Part shown: one piece after another, positions 6,404-13,531 of the stretch | Layout: each line of letters opens with the position of its first letter | Position numbering within the stretch: position 1 is the stretch's first letter | From: Myxococcales bacterium UBA1238 | Lineage (GTDB): Bacteria > Myxococcota_A > Bradymonadia > UBA7976 > UBA1532 | Assembly: GCA_002309015.1 (NCBI GenBank) | Contig: DBWM01000017.1 | Coordinates: forward strand, 1-13,531 | DNA length: 13,531 nt | Direction: 5' to 3' | Notes under the pieces: generated by a model | What the model saw: only the letters and a program-made list of their open reading frames with translations | Told to the model about the DNA's origin: nothing | The model's database searches: none | Position numbers and translations under genes: made by a program

Positions 6404-9400
6404 ATGAGCGCCCGCGAACAGCCCAACCCAGAGATCGCCACACCAGCGCGCATCGAGGCCGTCCTTCGCCAGATGGGACAAGATTGGGCGGCCAATTTAA
6501 ACCTCACTTTGCCCTTACCGCCCATCATGCCTTTGGTTCCGCGCGATCCGGCGCCCAAGGACTGGTGGGTGGGCCACGACGTGATCGTGACTTACAAGGG
6601 GCATCCCGATGCGTTTCCCGTGGGTCCCTGGTCTTGCGATTGCACCGCTTCGATGCCCGCGCATTGCATTCACGTCGCCCAGGCGATCCTATATCACGCC
6701 TGGAACAGCCCCACGCTGCGCCCGCTCTTCAACGTCCCCGCCTGGTCTGTGAGCCTTGAACCTCTGCGCCAGCGCCCCATCCGGTTCGATGAAGAACCCG
6801 AGCAGGGCTTCATCCGCTATTGCCTCCTCTGGCCCCACGAGACCCGAAGTCCCCTGCCCGTCAAGCGCGAGATCATCCGCCTTTCGAAGCGCGACGGCCG
6901 CGAACTCCGATCGCTGCCCCTGCCCGAAACCGCCGAAGCCCTGGAGCGCCGCATTCAGGGCGTCACCCCCGTGGATCTCGAATTTCACAGAGCCGACGCG
7001 CGCATGCAGGCGTTGCAGCGGGTGGTGCGCCAAAATCCCCCGGGGCTCGATACCAACCTGAATCCCATCATCGACGAGGCGGTGGCCGAAGCGTTCGCCT
7101 GCCTGCTCAAGGTGGACGAGCTCTGGTTCCAGGGCACAGCGATTACGCCGAGCAATAAACCCTTTGTACCCCACGTGATCGCTTCCGACGGTCCCGATGC
7201 GATCCATCTCCAGTGGCGTCAGGGTGTGGTTGCGGTCTTTCCCATCGGCCCGGGCTACGTGATCACCAACGACGATCGCTTTGCAGCGCTCGATCCCTCG
7301 GTGCCGAGAGAGGCGTTCGATTTTCTGACCGAAGATTTGCCTTCGGTGCCCTTTAACGAGGCGGGAGATTTTCTCGATCGCTTCGTGCATCAAAGCGCGA
7401 TCCCCGTGGAGCTGATGTCGCATTTATTGCCGCAGGTGACCGACGCCGACGCGATCGAAGGCCACGTGCATCTGCACGAAGACGACGACATCCTCGAGAT
7501 CAGTCTGCGGTTTGGTTATCGCCTGGGGGCGGATCGCGCTTCGGTGGAGCCGAGGGATGGCTGTTCGTACGTGTCGCTGGGCGAAGCGATGATCGCGCGC
7601 GATCGCGATGCGGAGCACCGGTTGCAGCAAAAGCTGGAGCGCGTCATCGGCCGTCCTCTGCCGGCGTTGCTTCGCGGATTGCAAGCCCTCGATTTTTTGA
7701 CCAACGCGCGCATGCTGCTCGGTCCCGATTTTACGCTGTTTGGCACCGAATCCCTGCACAAGCATCGCATCGTCGCCCATTTAAAGCCCAAGCTCACCTT
7801 AAAGAGCGGCACGGACTGGTTCGATTTACGGCTCACGTTTTATGCGGGCGATCGCGAGATTCCGGCGGCGGAGGTGTTGCAGAGCTGGCAGCGCGGTCAG
7901 CGGTATCACCGGTTAAAAGACGGCACCGTCGCATCGCTCCCCGAAGAATGGCTCGAAAAATACGGCGAGCAGAGTTTAGAGCTCGAAGAGTTGCAGTCAC
8001 AGGGCACCCGCGTGGGGTTATTTGCGGCGCCGCTTTTGGGTGACCTGCTCGATGAAGCCGAAGGCGACGTGCTCCGCTGGCGCGAGCTCGCTCAAAAGCT
8101 GGGAGATTTGCAGTCGATCCCCCGGCGCGATCCGCCCGCAAACCTTCAGGCGCAGCTGCGGCCTTACCAGCAGGCGGGTTACGAGTGGTTGTGTTTCCTG
8201 CGCGATCTGCATCTCGGGGGCTGCCTCGCAGACGACATGGGTCTCGGTAAGACGCTGCAGTCGATCGCGCTCCTGCTCGACGAGCACGACAACGATGAGA
8301 CCAAGCCGCCTTCACTCGTGGTCGCGCCCACATCGGTCATCTTCAACTGGTGCAGCGAAATCCAGCATTTTGCGCCCACATTGAAAGCCTGCGTCTATCA
8401 CGGCTCCAACCGTGAGCTCGGCGATCTCAAGGATGCGCAGGTGGTCATCACGTCGTACGCGCTGCTTCGCGTGGACGAAAATCTCCAGCGCATGGAATGG
8501 AACTGCGCGATTCTGGACGAGGCGCAGCAAATCAAGAATCCCGCAAGCCAGGTGGCGAGGGTCGCGCGGAATCTGAAAGCGAAGCACCGCCTGGCGCTCA
8601 CGGGTACGCCGCTTGAAAACCATCTCTTCGAGCTTTGGAGCATCTTCGAATACGTGATGCCGGGATTCTTTGGGAGTCGCCACGCATTCGCACGCCGATA
8701 CGCGACGCCGATCCAGCGGGACGACGACAAGAACGCGGCACAGGCGCTCCGCAGGCGATTAAAGCCCTTCATCTTACGGCGATTAAAATCCGAAGTCGCA
8801 ACCGAGCTGCCGCCACGCCAGGAGCAAATCCTTTATTGCGAGCTGGGCGAGCTGCAACGCAATTTGTACGAGCGCGTAAAGGCCACCTATCGCCAGTCGG
8901 TGCTCGAGAAAGTCCGCCAGGTTGGCATCGGAGCGGCGACGCTTTCGATCCTGGAGGCGTTAATGCGTTTGCGACAGGCCTGCTGCGATCCGGGATTATT
9001 GCCGTTTGCGGAAGCGAGGGCGCTGACAGAGTCGGCGAAGATTCATTTATTGATGCACACGCTGCGGCGAATCATCGAGAACGGCCACCGATGCCTGGTG
9101 TTTTCGCAATGGCCTTCATTGCTACGGCGCATCGCTCAAAAGCTCGATCAGCAGTCGCTCACCTATCTCTATCTCGATGGTTCAACACAGCACAGGCAGG
9201 ATCTCGTAGAACAATGGAATGATCCCGAAGGTCCGCCGCTGTTCCTGATCAGTCTGAAGGCTGGCGGATCGGGTCTCAACCTGACGGGCGCCGATCACGT
9301 GATACATGTCGACCCCTGGTGGAACCCTGCAGTCGAAGCCCAGGCAACCGACCGCGCACACCGCATCGGTCAGGACAAACCCGTCGTCGCTTACAAACTG

Positions 9401-9859
9401 GTGGCGCGCGATACCGTCGAAGAAAAAATCCTTGAGCTGCAATCGCGCAAGAAGGCTTTGTTTGAAACGGCGATTGAGCGGGACCGCCTGGTGGTCGAGC
9501 AATTAACGCGCGCGGATTTGGAAGGCGTCTTTGCCCTTTCGGATGAGAACGCGAGCCTTGAGCCTTTGACCTTCTGCGACGATCCGCCCGATATTCCCGA
9601 GATTCAAACGCCGCCGCCGGCACCGCAGACCGATACCAAGCCGTTGCCCGCAGCCGCGCTCACACAGAATGAGATTCCCGAGCGATTGATCGAGCATCTC
9701 CGCAAAGGGGGCAGGCTTAACAACGCGTCGGTCCGCGATCTCATGGGATGGCCCGCCGAAGAAGCGCGACGCTGGTTGCAGAAGCAGGTGAAGGAAGGTT
9801 TACTCGAGCAAAGGGGCGAGAAGCGGGGCACCCATTATGTGCTTACTCAGCGCGCGTAA
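6404..9859 (+). CDS. SWIM zinc-finger SNF2-family helicase/ATPase
   Basis: The gene encodes 1151 residues from ATG 6404, chosen because AGAGGGG lies just upstream; an in-frame GTG at 6371 would put that site inside the gene. Residues 78-90 are a SWIM zinc finger, CxC-x7-CxH. About 430-560 resembles the bacterial SNF2-associated domain (DWFDL, then L-K-DG-x6-LPEEWL). The ATPase core begins near 580: motif I DDMGLGKT (610-617), motif II DEAQ (705-708), LTGTPLEN, then the second lobe with VFSQW, GGSGLNL (954-960) and the motif VI segment ending HRIGQ (986-990). Residues about 1085-1151 look like a winged helix (RLIEHLRKGG, LQKQVKEGLLEQRGE). Such Swi2/Snf2 proteins are cytoplasmic ATP-driven DNA translocases, thought to remodel protein-DNA or RNA polymerase complexes; the bacterial SWIM type has no settled role. 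The downstream lipoprotein gene overlaps its end by 23 bases. All motifs are intact. Confidence 0.95.
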   Translation: MSAREQPNPEIATPARIEAVLRQMGQDWAANLNLTLPLPPIMPLVPRDPAPKDWWVGHDVIVTYKGHPDAFPVGPWSCDCTASMPAHCIHVAQAILYHAWNSPTLRPLFNVPAWSVSLEPLRQRPIRFDEEPEQGFIRYCLLWPHETRSPLPVKREIIRLSKRDGRELRSLPLPETAEALERRIQGVTPVDLEFHRADARMQALQRVVRQNPPGLDTNLNPIIDEAVAEAFACLLKVDELWFQGTAITPSNKPFVPHVIASDGPDAIHLQWRQGVVAVFPIGPGYVITNDDRFAALDPSVPREAFDFLTEDLPSVPFNEAGDFLDRFVHQSAIPVELMSHLLPQVTDADAIEGHVHLHEDDDILEISLRFGYRLGADRASVEPRDGCSYVSLGEAMIARDRDAEHRLQQKLERVIGRPLPALLRGLQALDFLTNARMLLGPDFTLFGTESLHKHRIVAHLKPKLTLKSGTDWFDLRLTFYAGDREIPAAEVLQSWQRGQRYHRLKDGTVASLPEEWLEKYGEQSLELEELQSQGTRVGLFAAPLLGDLLDEAEGDVLRWRELAQKLGDLQSIPRRDPPANLQAQLRPYQQAGYEWLCFLRDLHLGGCLADDMGLGKTLQSIALLLDEHDNDETKPPSLVVAPTSVIFNWCSEIQHFAPTLKACVYHGSNRELGDLKDAQVVITSYALLRVDENLQRMEWNCAILDEAQQIKNPASQVARVARNLKAKHRLALTGTPLENHLFELWSIFEYVMPGFFGSRHAFARRYATPIQRDDDKNAAQALRRRLKPFILRRLKSEVATELPPRQEQILYCELGELQRNLYERVKATYRQSVLEKVRQVGIGAATLSILEALMRLRQACCDPGLLPFAEARALTESAKIHLLMHTLRRIIENGHRCLVFSQWPSLLRRIAQKLDQQSLTYLYLDGSTQHRQDLVEQWNDPEGPPLFLISLKAGGSGLNLTGADHVIHVDPWWNPAVEAQATDRAHRIGQDKPVVAYKLVARDTVEEKILELQSRKKALFETAIERDRLVVEQLTRADLEGVFALSDENASLEPLTFCDDPPDIPEIQTPPPAPQTDTKPLPAAALTQNEIPERLIEHLRKGGRLNNASVRDLMGWPAEEARRWLQKQVKEGLLEQRGEKRGTHYVLTQRA

Positions 9860-10304
9860 AATCGGGTTTGCAGCGATGATCGGGCTGCTCGGCTGTAATG
9901 CAAAGATCGATGAGCAGCCGCCGGATCCGGTGACGTTTAAAGCGCAGGCACCGAGGGCCGCCGTCAGGGCGATCAAAAAATATCCCTCAAGCGAGGGTCA
10001 GCCTTATACGCTGGTCGAAGTCGCGCTCGATCGCCTGCATCAGGGTCAGTTGAGCTTTACCCTCGAATGCCCGAGCCATCCCCGGCAGACGGGGCGCGTA
10101 CGTTTTCCCAAGGCGAGCGATCAGACGCAAATCGCGCTTCCAAACGAAGGTGTTCAAAACGAGGCCTGCATCCTGACGCTGGTACTCGAGCCGCCTGCAG
10201 GCAAAGGGCTTGCGGCTTCTGATCCACAAAAGTTTCTGGTCACGGCAATCGACGCGACGCCCCTGATACCCTTAAACGCTGCTCCACCATCGGCCGATCC
10301 TTAA
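9837..10304 (+). CDS. Small lipoprotein of unknown function
   Basis: The gene encodes 155 residues from ATG 9837, overlapping the SNF2 stop by 23 bases, with GCGGGG roughly ten bases upstream inside the SNF2 gene. Residues 1-20 are a lipoprotein signal peptide: basic RK at 7-8, a hydrophobic stretch and lipobox LLGC with Cys20. Starting at the inner Met14 would leave too short a signal, so the outer ATG is preferred. The mature part is proline-rich at both ends, with a probable small beta domain between (strands YTLVEVALDRL, QLSFTLEC, ACILTLVLEP) and two cysteines (LEC, EAC) that could form a disulfide. No family is recognised. An envelope lipoprotein has no obvious link with a cytoplasmic helicase, so the overlap probably reflects compaction or translational coupling only. 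Confidence 0.75.
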   Translation: MCLLSARKIGFAAMIGLLGCNAKIDEQPPDPVTFKAQAPRAAVRAIKKYPSSEGQPYTLVEVALDRLHQGQLSFTLECPSHPRQTGRVRFPKASDQTQIALPNEGVQNEACILTLVLEPPAGKGLAASDPQKFLVTAIDATPLIPLNAAPPSADP

Positions 10305-10528
10305 AAAGAATACGCCGCTGTTACCGAAGCATCCCTGCCCCACCCTCAATCAATCTCTTTTTAATCGCCTACCATGCTGAGCCTATACTCCACCCCATCA
10401 CCGTTATTCCCAAGGCATTGCAGAGGCATGGTCAGAGAACAGCATTTTATTTTGAGCAACCGGCCGGCCATGATCAGGCAACAGGATTTTATTCCAAGAC
10501 CATCACCGGCCAATGGTCAGCGAATATT

Positions 10529-10557
10529 TTTCTATAGCCAAACTATATCTGTACAAT
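10529..10557 (+). promoter_or_regulatory. Candidate promoter of the xpb-bax1 operon
   Basis: TACAAT (10552-10557) matches the -10 consensus at five of six positions. Seventeen bases upstream is TTTCTA (10529-10534), a poor -35 with three matches, so activation or extra contacts may be needed. The predicted start is near 10564, leaving a leader of about 87 bases before GTG 10651. Confidence 0.5.
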
Positions 10558-10564
10558 ACCCGGC

Positions 10565-10580
10565 GAACAGAATTCTGTTC
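10565..10580. promoter_or_regulatory. Perfect 16-bp palindrome, likely repressor operator
   Basis: GAACAGAATTCTGTTC is a perfect inverted repeat starting seven bases after the -10 box, over the expected transcription start, where a bound repressor would block RNA polymerase. It is the best-matching member of the phased boxes at 10437, 10479 and 10522, which are imperfect versions. A LexA-type regulator would suit a repair operon and GAAC/GTTC arms occur in some LexA boxes, but the identity of the binder is not determined by this sequence. Confidence 0.55.
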
Positions 10581-10650
10581 CAAACCAGAGTCAACCGATA
10601 CTCAACCCTTACGCGTTTATTGTTTACCCCTTTCAAAGCGAGGGATCACC

Positions 10651-12012
10651 GTGAATCGCATTGAATTCAGGCAAGGCACGATCGAGCTTCGGGATTGCGA
10701 CGATGTTTCAAAGCTGCCCGAAGGGTTTGTGGAGGATCGCCGTTCCGATTGTCTGCGGGCACCGGCCGATCTCTATGCGACGACGGTGATGAGCTTTGTA
10801 CGGCGCAAGGTCGATTACGAAGATCGCGCGCGTCAATACAGTATCCTGCCCGAAGGTTTAAAAGTACACCGACAACCGCGACCGTTTCAGAGCGAAGCTT
10901 TGGGTGCATGGCGGAATTCAAAACGAAGGGGCGTGGTCGTTCTGCCAACAGGCGCGGGTAAGAGTTACGTCGCCCAGATGGCGATCGACGATGCGCGGCG
11001 TTCCACTTTGATCGTCGTCCCTACCCTCGATCTCGTGCGGCAATGGGCCGGTCAGTTAAAGAACGCGTTTCCCTATAACGTGGGTATCATCGGCGGAGGC
11101 GAGCATCAGGTGGAGCAACTCACCGTCACCACTTACGACTCCGCTTATATTCACATGGAACATATCGGCAATCGTTTTGGACTCGTGGTGTTCGACGAGT
11201 GTCACCATTTACCGGGCGAAGCATACGCGCAGGCTGCCCGTTCCTGTCTCGCGCCTTTCCGATTGGGTCTGACCGCTACTCCAGAAAGAGCCGACGGTAA
11301 GCACAGCGACCTCGAAGCTTTAATCGGCCCTATCGTTTATCGAAACGACGTCGCCGACTTAGCGGGCGACTATCTCGCGGAATACACGACCGAACGCATC
11401 TACATCGATCTCTCACCCGACGAATGGGCCGCCTATGAGGAAGCGAGATCGACCTATCGCAATTTTGTTCTCTCGCAGGGCATCCGCATCGGATCGCCAC
11501 AGGGCTGGCAGGAATTCATTAAGCGCTCGGCTCGCACGGAACAGGGCCGTAATGCGATGAAAGCCTACAGGCGTCAGCGGCAACTCGCCTTTGCTGCCCC
11601 ATCAAAGCTCGACTATGTGCAGTATTTACTCGACCTTCACTATAAAGACCGCGTCCTCATCTTTACCGATATGAACGATACCGCCTACGAGGTCTCGCGC
11701 CGCTTTCTGGTTCCCGTGATTACCCATCAGACCAAGCTGAGCGAGCGCACCGATATTCTCGAAGGGTTCTCCGAAGGTCGCTACACGGTCCTTTCAACCT
11801 CCAAAGTTTTAAACGAAGGCGTAGACGTCCCCGATGCAAACGTCGCCATCGTGATCTCAGGCTCTGGATCGGTTCGCGAACATGTGCAAAGGCTCGGCCG
11901 AATCCTCCGCAAGCGCGGCGATAAGCGCGCCGTTCTCTATGAATTGATCGCCGCCGACACGGCAGAAGCCTACACGAGCGAACGAAGGAGGGATCATAAT
12001 GCTTACCGCTGA
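10651..12012 (+). CDS. xpb: Archaeal-type XPB DNA repair helicase
   Basis: The gene encodes 453 residues from GTG 10651 (preceded by GAGGGAT), very close to the length of Archaeoglobus XPB. The frame is open back to 10513, but that part runs through the repeat/promoter region. Residues 1-75 correspond to the short N-terminal damage-recognition domain. Lobe 1 has motif I PTGAGKS (99-105), VVPTLDLVRQW, motif II DECHH (182-186) and motif III LTATPER (207-213). The RED motif position reads RAD (213-215). About 250-310 is the thumb-like helical insertion (YEEARSTYRNFV). Lobe 2 has LIFTDMN, ITHQTK, LNEGVDVPDANV and motif VI QRLGRILRKRG (413-423). XPB is a 3'-5' SF2 helicase opening DNA at lesions. 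This sequence follows the archaeal XPB pattern of ThM position and lobe-2 motifs, and is followed, with a 14-base overlap, by its nuclease partner. Call secure; pathway in this host inferred. Confidence 0.93.
   Translation: MNRIEFRQGTIELRDCDDVSKLPEGFVEDRRSDCLRAPADLYATTVMSFVRRKVDYEDRARQYSILPEGLKVHRQPRPFQSEALGAWRNSKRRGVVVLPTGAGKSYVAQMAIDDARRSTLIVVPTLDLVRQWAGQLKNAFPYNVGIIGGGEHQVEQLTVTTYDSAYIHMEHIGNRFGLVVFDECHHLPGEAYAQAARSCLAPFRLGLTATPERADGKHSDLEALIGPIVYRNDVADLAGDYLAEYTTERIYIDLSPDEWAAYEEARSTYRNFVLSQGIRIGSPQGWQEFIKRSARTEQGRNAMKAYRRQRQLAFAAPSKLDYVQYLLDLHYKDRVLIFTDMNDTAYEVSRRFLVPVITHQTKLSERTDILEGFSEGRYTVLSTSKVLNEGVDVPDANVAIVISGSGSVREHVQRLGRILRKRGDKRAVLYELIAADTAEAYTSERRRDHNAYR
11985..11991 (+). promoter_or_regulatory. 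Strong Shine-Dalgarno site of bax1 inside xpb
   Basis: AAGGAGG lies seven bases before ATG 11999, within the last codons of the helicase gene. It fixes the bax1 start and suggests efficient, independent or coupled initiation so that the two subunits are made in balance. Confidence 0.8.
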
Positions 12013-13246
12013 TTTGGTTCGCGTGCGCCGCAAGGGGTCAAAGTTAGAACTCTGCAAATTGAGCGATGCATCGCGCGAGCGGATGCTTCAATACGCCGAA
12101 GATGCTTTGGCATTGGCCCAGGCTCACGTGGGATTACCGCGCTGTGATTTTGAAGAGGCGATGAACGCTTTGGAAATTCACGCGAGCGACCGAAAGATCG
12201 CCTTAGGCCTTTTTAAATTAGTGGAGGATAGATGCAGCTTCGCCCAGCCTGAGGGGATCGATCCCGTGGTTGCGCGCGCAGCCCTCTTCTCTGCTGCAGC
12301 CCATGTGCGCAAAAACGGGCTGACCTTCGATCGATCGGCGATCATCGACACCGTATCTGCTGCCCTTGAGGTGACCTCCGATGAGCTTGAGCAGGCGTTG
12401 TTTGCCGATCTCCGCCAGGCCGAATTGCTTACGGCGTTTAACCCCTGCAATGCCCAGGCGTTGCTCGAACAATACCAGCTCCAGCAGGCACAGGCGGTTT
12501 TGACGCATGCCGAAAAACTCGATGTCGATATCGAGACCGACGATCCCCTCACCACACGCGCGTTTTTTCAAAAACTGAAGTTCTTCCGCCTTTTGTTTAC
12601 CATCGAATCGCGCGGACAAGGCCGCTACCATCTTTGCATCGACGGCCCGTTCAGCCTCTTTCAGGCCTCAACCAAATACGGACTCCAGCTCGCCTGCATC
12701 CTGCCCTGGCTGCGGCTTTTAAAACGCTGGCGATTCTCTGCGGTGATCCGCTGGGGTAAAGACAATGCGCGCCTGGATTTTGAACAGGAAGGCGAAGGCG
12801 CTCTGCAAAAAGGCGAGCGTTTGCCCGGCATGCCCGAAGAAGTGCAGGCCTTGCTCGAGAGTTTTCAAAAACTTGACAGCGGTTGGTGGATCAAACCCTG
12901 CGAGCAGATTTTAAGCCTCAAAGGTCGCTCGATCATCGTCCCCGATTTGATGTTCCATTACCCGCCCCAGAATTTTACAGCGTACCTTGAGGTCATGGGT
13001 TACTGGAGCCGCGATGCCGTATGGCGCCGAATCGAAATGGTGCAGCAGGGCTTGCAGGATCACGTCCTGTTTGCAGTCTCAAGCCGCCTCCGGGTCAGCG
13101 CCAAAGCCCTCGATGAAGATCAGCCGAGCCGCCTCTATGTGTATAAAGGCGTCATGAATGCCAAAGCGGTCCTCGAGCATCTGCAGGCGATGCTGCCGAA
13201 AGCGACACAAAGGGGAGAGGAGCAGTTGGTGCTTACGGGGGAGTAG
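11999..13246 (+). CDS. bax1: DUF790/Bax1-family nuclease, partner of XPB
   Basis: The gene encodes 415 residues from ATG 11999. It matches the DUF790 family, whose archaeal member Bax1 binds XPB and cuts DNA beside the unwound region. Features in order: N-terminal helical part (1-130); an AQALLEQYQLQQAQAVLTHA block (about 154-173) corresponding to the family's YN-x-ALAQTLLF region; KLKFFRLLFTI and the hallmark DGPFSLFQASTKYG (about 215-230). After that comes W-R-F-S-A-V-I-R-W. The nuclease segment has VPDLMFHYP (Asp316) followed by YLEVMGYWS (Glu331, Tyr335, Trp336), equivalent to the family's PDF...EIVGFWT, a PD-(D/E)XK-like arrangement, then a helix and the strand DHVLFAVSSRL. Key acidic residues are present, so it should be active. 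It overlaps xpb by 14 bases. Family call is strong; endonuclease action on repair bubbles is by analogy with archaea. Confidence 0.9.
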   Translation: MLTADLVRVRRKGSKLELCKLSDASRERMLQYAEDALALAQAHVGLPRCDFEEAMNALEIHASDRKIALGLFKLVEDRCSFAQPEGIDPVVARAALFSAAAHVRKNGLTFDRSAIIDTVSAALEVTSDELEQALFADLRQAELLTAFNPCNAQALLEQYQLQQAQAVLTHAEKLDVDIETDDPLTTRAFFQKLKFFRLLFTIESRGQGRYHLCIDGPFSLFQASTKYGLQLACILPWLRLLKRWRFSAVIRWGKDNARLDFEQEGEGALQKGERLPGMPEEVQALLESFQKLDSGWWIKPCEQILSLKGRSIIVPDLMFHYPPQNFTAYLEVMGYWSRDAVWRRIEMVQQGLQDHVLFAVSSRLRVSAKALDEDQPSRLYVYKGVMNAKAVLEHLQAMLPKATQRGEEQLVLTGE

Positions 13247-13277
13247 GTTTTTTGCTGCGCAAGGCTTTGGTGGAGTG

Positions 13278-13299
13278 ATGAAGCGCTGCTTTGCTTCAT
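13278..13299 (+). terminator. Hairpin after bax1, possible weak terminator
   Basis: ATGAAGC (13278-13284) and GCTTCAT (13293-13299) form a perfect 7-bp stem with an 8-base loop, 31 bases after the bax1 stop. No T-run follows, only AAATAGCTTATAAAT, so intrinsic termination is doubtful; it may act as an mRNA 3'-end stabiliser or a Rho-assisted site. Confidence 0.3.
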
Positions 13300-13368
13300 A
13301 AATAGCTTATAAATGATGGTTAGTATTCTTTGATGAGCAGCGTTTTTCTTCTTTTCGCAGGTTTATTC

Positions 13369-13404
13369 TGATTTCCTCGATCTGGTTTGCAGGGAGATAA
13401 GGGA
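13369..13404. repeat. Direct repeat copy 1 (36 bp)
   Basis: This stretch begins TGATTTCCTC and ends GCAGGGAGATAAGGGA. It recurs at 13495-13531 with two substitutions and one extra T. The two starts are 126 bases apart and 90 bases separate the copies. Confidence 0.8.
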
Positions 13405-13426
13405 AACCCGCTGGCGGGCGGGTTTC
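13403..13426. repeat. Perfect 9-bp-stem hairpin adjoining repeat copy 1
   Basis: GAAACCCGC (13403-13411) and GCGGGTTTC (13418-13426) form a perfect stem with loop TGGCGG. It starts on the last two bases of the first direct-repeat copy. No T-run follows, so it is not a standard terminator; it may be part of a mobile or REP-like repeat unit. Confidence 0.6.
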
Positions 13427-13494
13427 ACTTAACCTTTGGCAGCCCTTTATTTCAAGAATTGGGGTGGCAAAGGGGGCGTTTCGGGTCTTTTTGA

Positions 13495-13531
13495 TGATTT
13501 CCTCCATCTCGTTTTGCAGGGAGATAAGGGA
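13495..13531. repeat. Direct repeat copy 2 (37 bp), reaches window edge
   Basis: This is the second copy of the element at 13369-13404. It ends exactly at the last base of the window, so its true extent, any following hairpin and further copies cannot be seen. Confidence 0.75.

Larger units (their letters stand above)
10386..10599. repeat. Degenerate 42-43 bp tandem units upstream of the xpb-bax1 operon
   Basis: The stretch 10305-10650 holds no supported gene. Within it five units can be laid out from 10386, 10429, 10471, 10514 and 10557. Units 2-4 begin TGRTCAG. At the same place in units 2, 3 and 5 lies a box of the form (G/C)AACAGNATTYTRTT (10437, 10479, 10565), and unit 4 has a worn copy at 10522. 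Units 1, 3 and 5 share the TTCC-AA end of the box. Box spacings are 42, 43 and 43, about four helical turns, so all boxes would face the same side of the DNA. A sixth unit after 10600 is barely recognisable. The lengths are not multiples of three overall, which argues against a coding repeat. Confidence 0.55.
13247..13531. other. Intergenic region downstream of bax1
   Basis: This 285-base stretch, more AT-rich at its left, has no supported gene. It holds the two hairpins and the direct repeat listed separately. On the minus strand a frame is open from the right edge to TAA near 13307 (about 74 residues, including ANQIEEIRINLRKEEKRC), so the tail of a gene entering from the right is possible. 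The single-base indel between repeat copies would shift its frame, which argues against coding. Confidence 0.5.

Noticed and set aside
10513..10650. N-terminal extension of the XPB frame back to ATG 10513
   Set aside because: It crosses the 42-43 bp repeats, the -10 box and the palindrome, has no ribosome site and no XPB similarity. GTG 10651 has GAGGGAT and gives the usual family length.
10374..10664. Open frame of 96 codons with repeat-like peptides (REQHFI, RQQDFI)
   Set aside because: The peptide similarity comes from the DNA repeat; the next unit is 43 bases and breaks the frame. No ribosome site is seen.
13369..13531. CRISPR array
   Set aside because: Only two copies, 90 bases apart, with an indel between them and a hairpin in the gap; no third copy and no cas gene.

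Overview
The window looks like chromosome of a Myxococcota/Bradymonadota-type bacterium (former Deltaproteobacteria). The grounds are a fairly GC-rich sequence, large cysteine-rich secreted proteins with acidic low-complexity linkers, a matrixin-type metalloprotease with a C-terminal tail resembling the MYXO-CTERM surface-sorting signal, and very dense packing with overlapping start and stop codons. No taxonomic marker gene is present, so this placement is an inference.

Layout: (1) 1-3522, two tandem same-strand paralogs encoding exported proteins. Each has an acidic DADIDGS-type nonapeptide linker followed by tandem eight-cysteine modules; the first gene is cut by the left edge, the second is a lipoprotein with nine modules. 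(2) 3614-4892, minus strand, a two-gene unit mazG -> ybjN-like, separated by one base. (3) 4970-6339, plus strand, a secreted protein of unknown function whose stop overlaps (ATGA) the start of a matrixin-like zinc protease, with a good sigma70-type promoter in front. (4) 6404-10304, a large SWIM/SNF2 helicase overlapping a small lipoprotein gene by 23 bases. (5) 10305-10650, a gene-free regulatory stretch made largely of degenerate 42-43 bp tandem units. It ends in a -10 box and a perfect 16-bp palindrome placed at the expected transcription start. (6) 10651-13246, an operon of an archaeal-type XPB helicase and a DUF790/Bax1-family nuclease. (7) 13247-13531, non-coding sequence with hairpins and a 36-37 bp direct repeat reaching the right edge.

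The most interesting system is the XPB-Bax1 pair. In archaea these two proteins form a helicase-nuclease machine linked to nucleotide excision repair. Here they are translationally coupled behind an operator-like array, which suggests regulated (perhaps damage-inducible) expression. The cysteine modules are the second point of interest: paired cysteine losses in two degenerate modules allow a specific disulfide map to be proposed from sequence alone.
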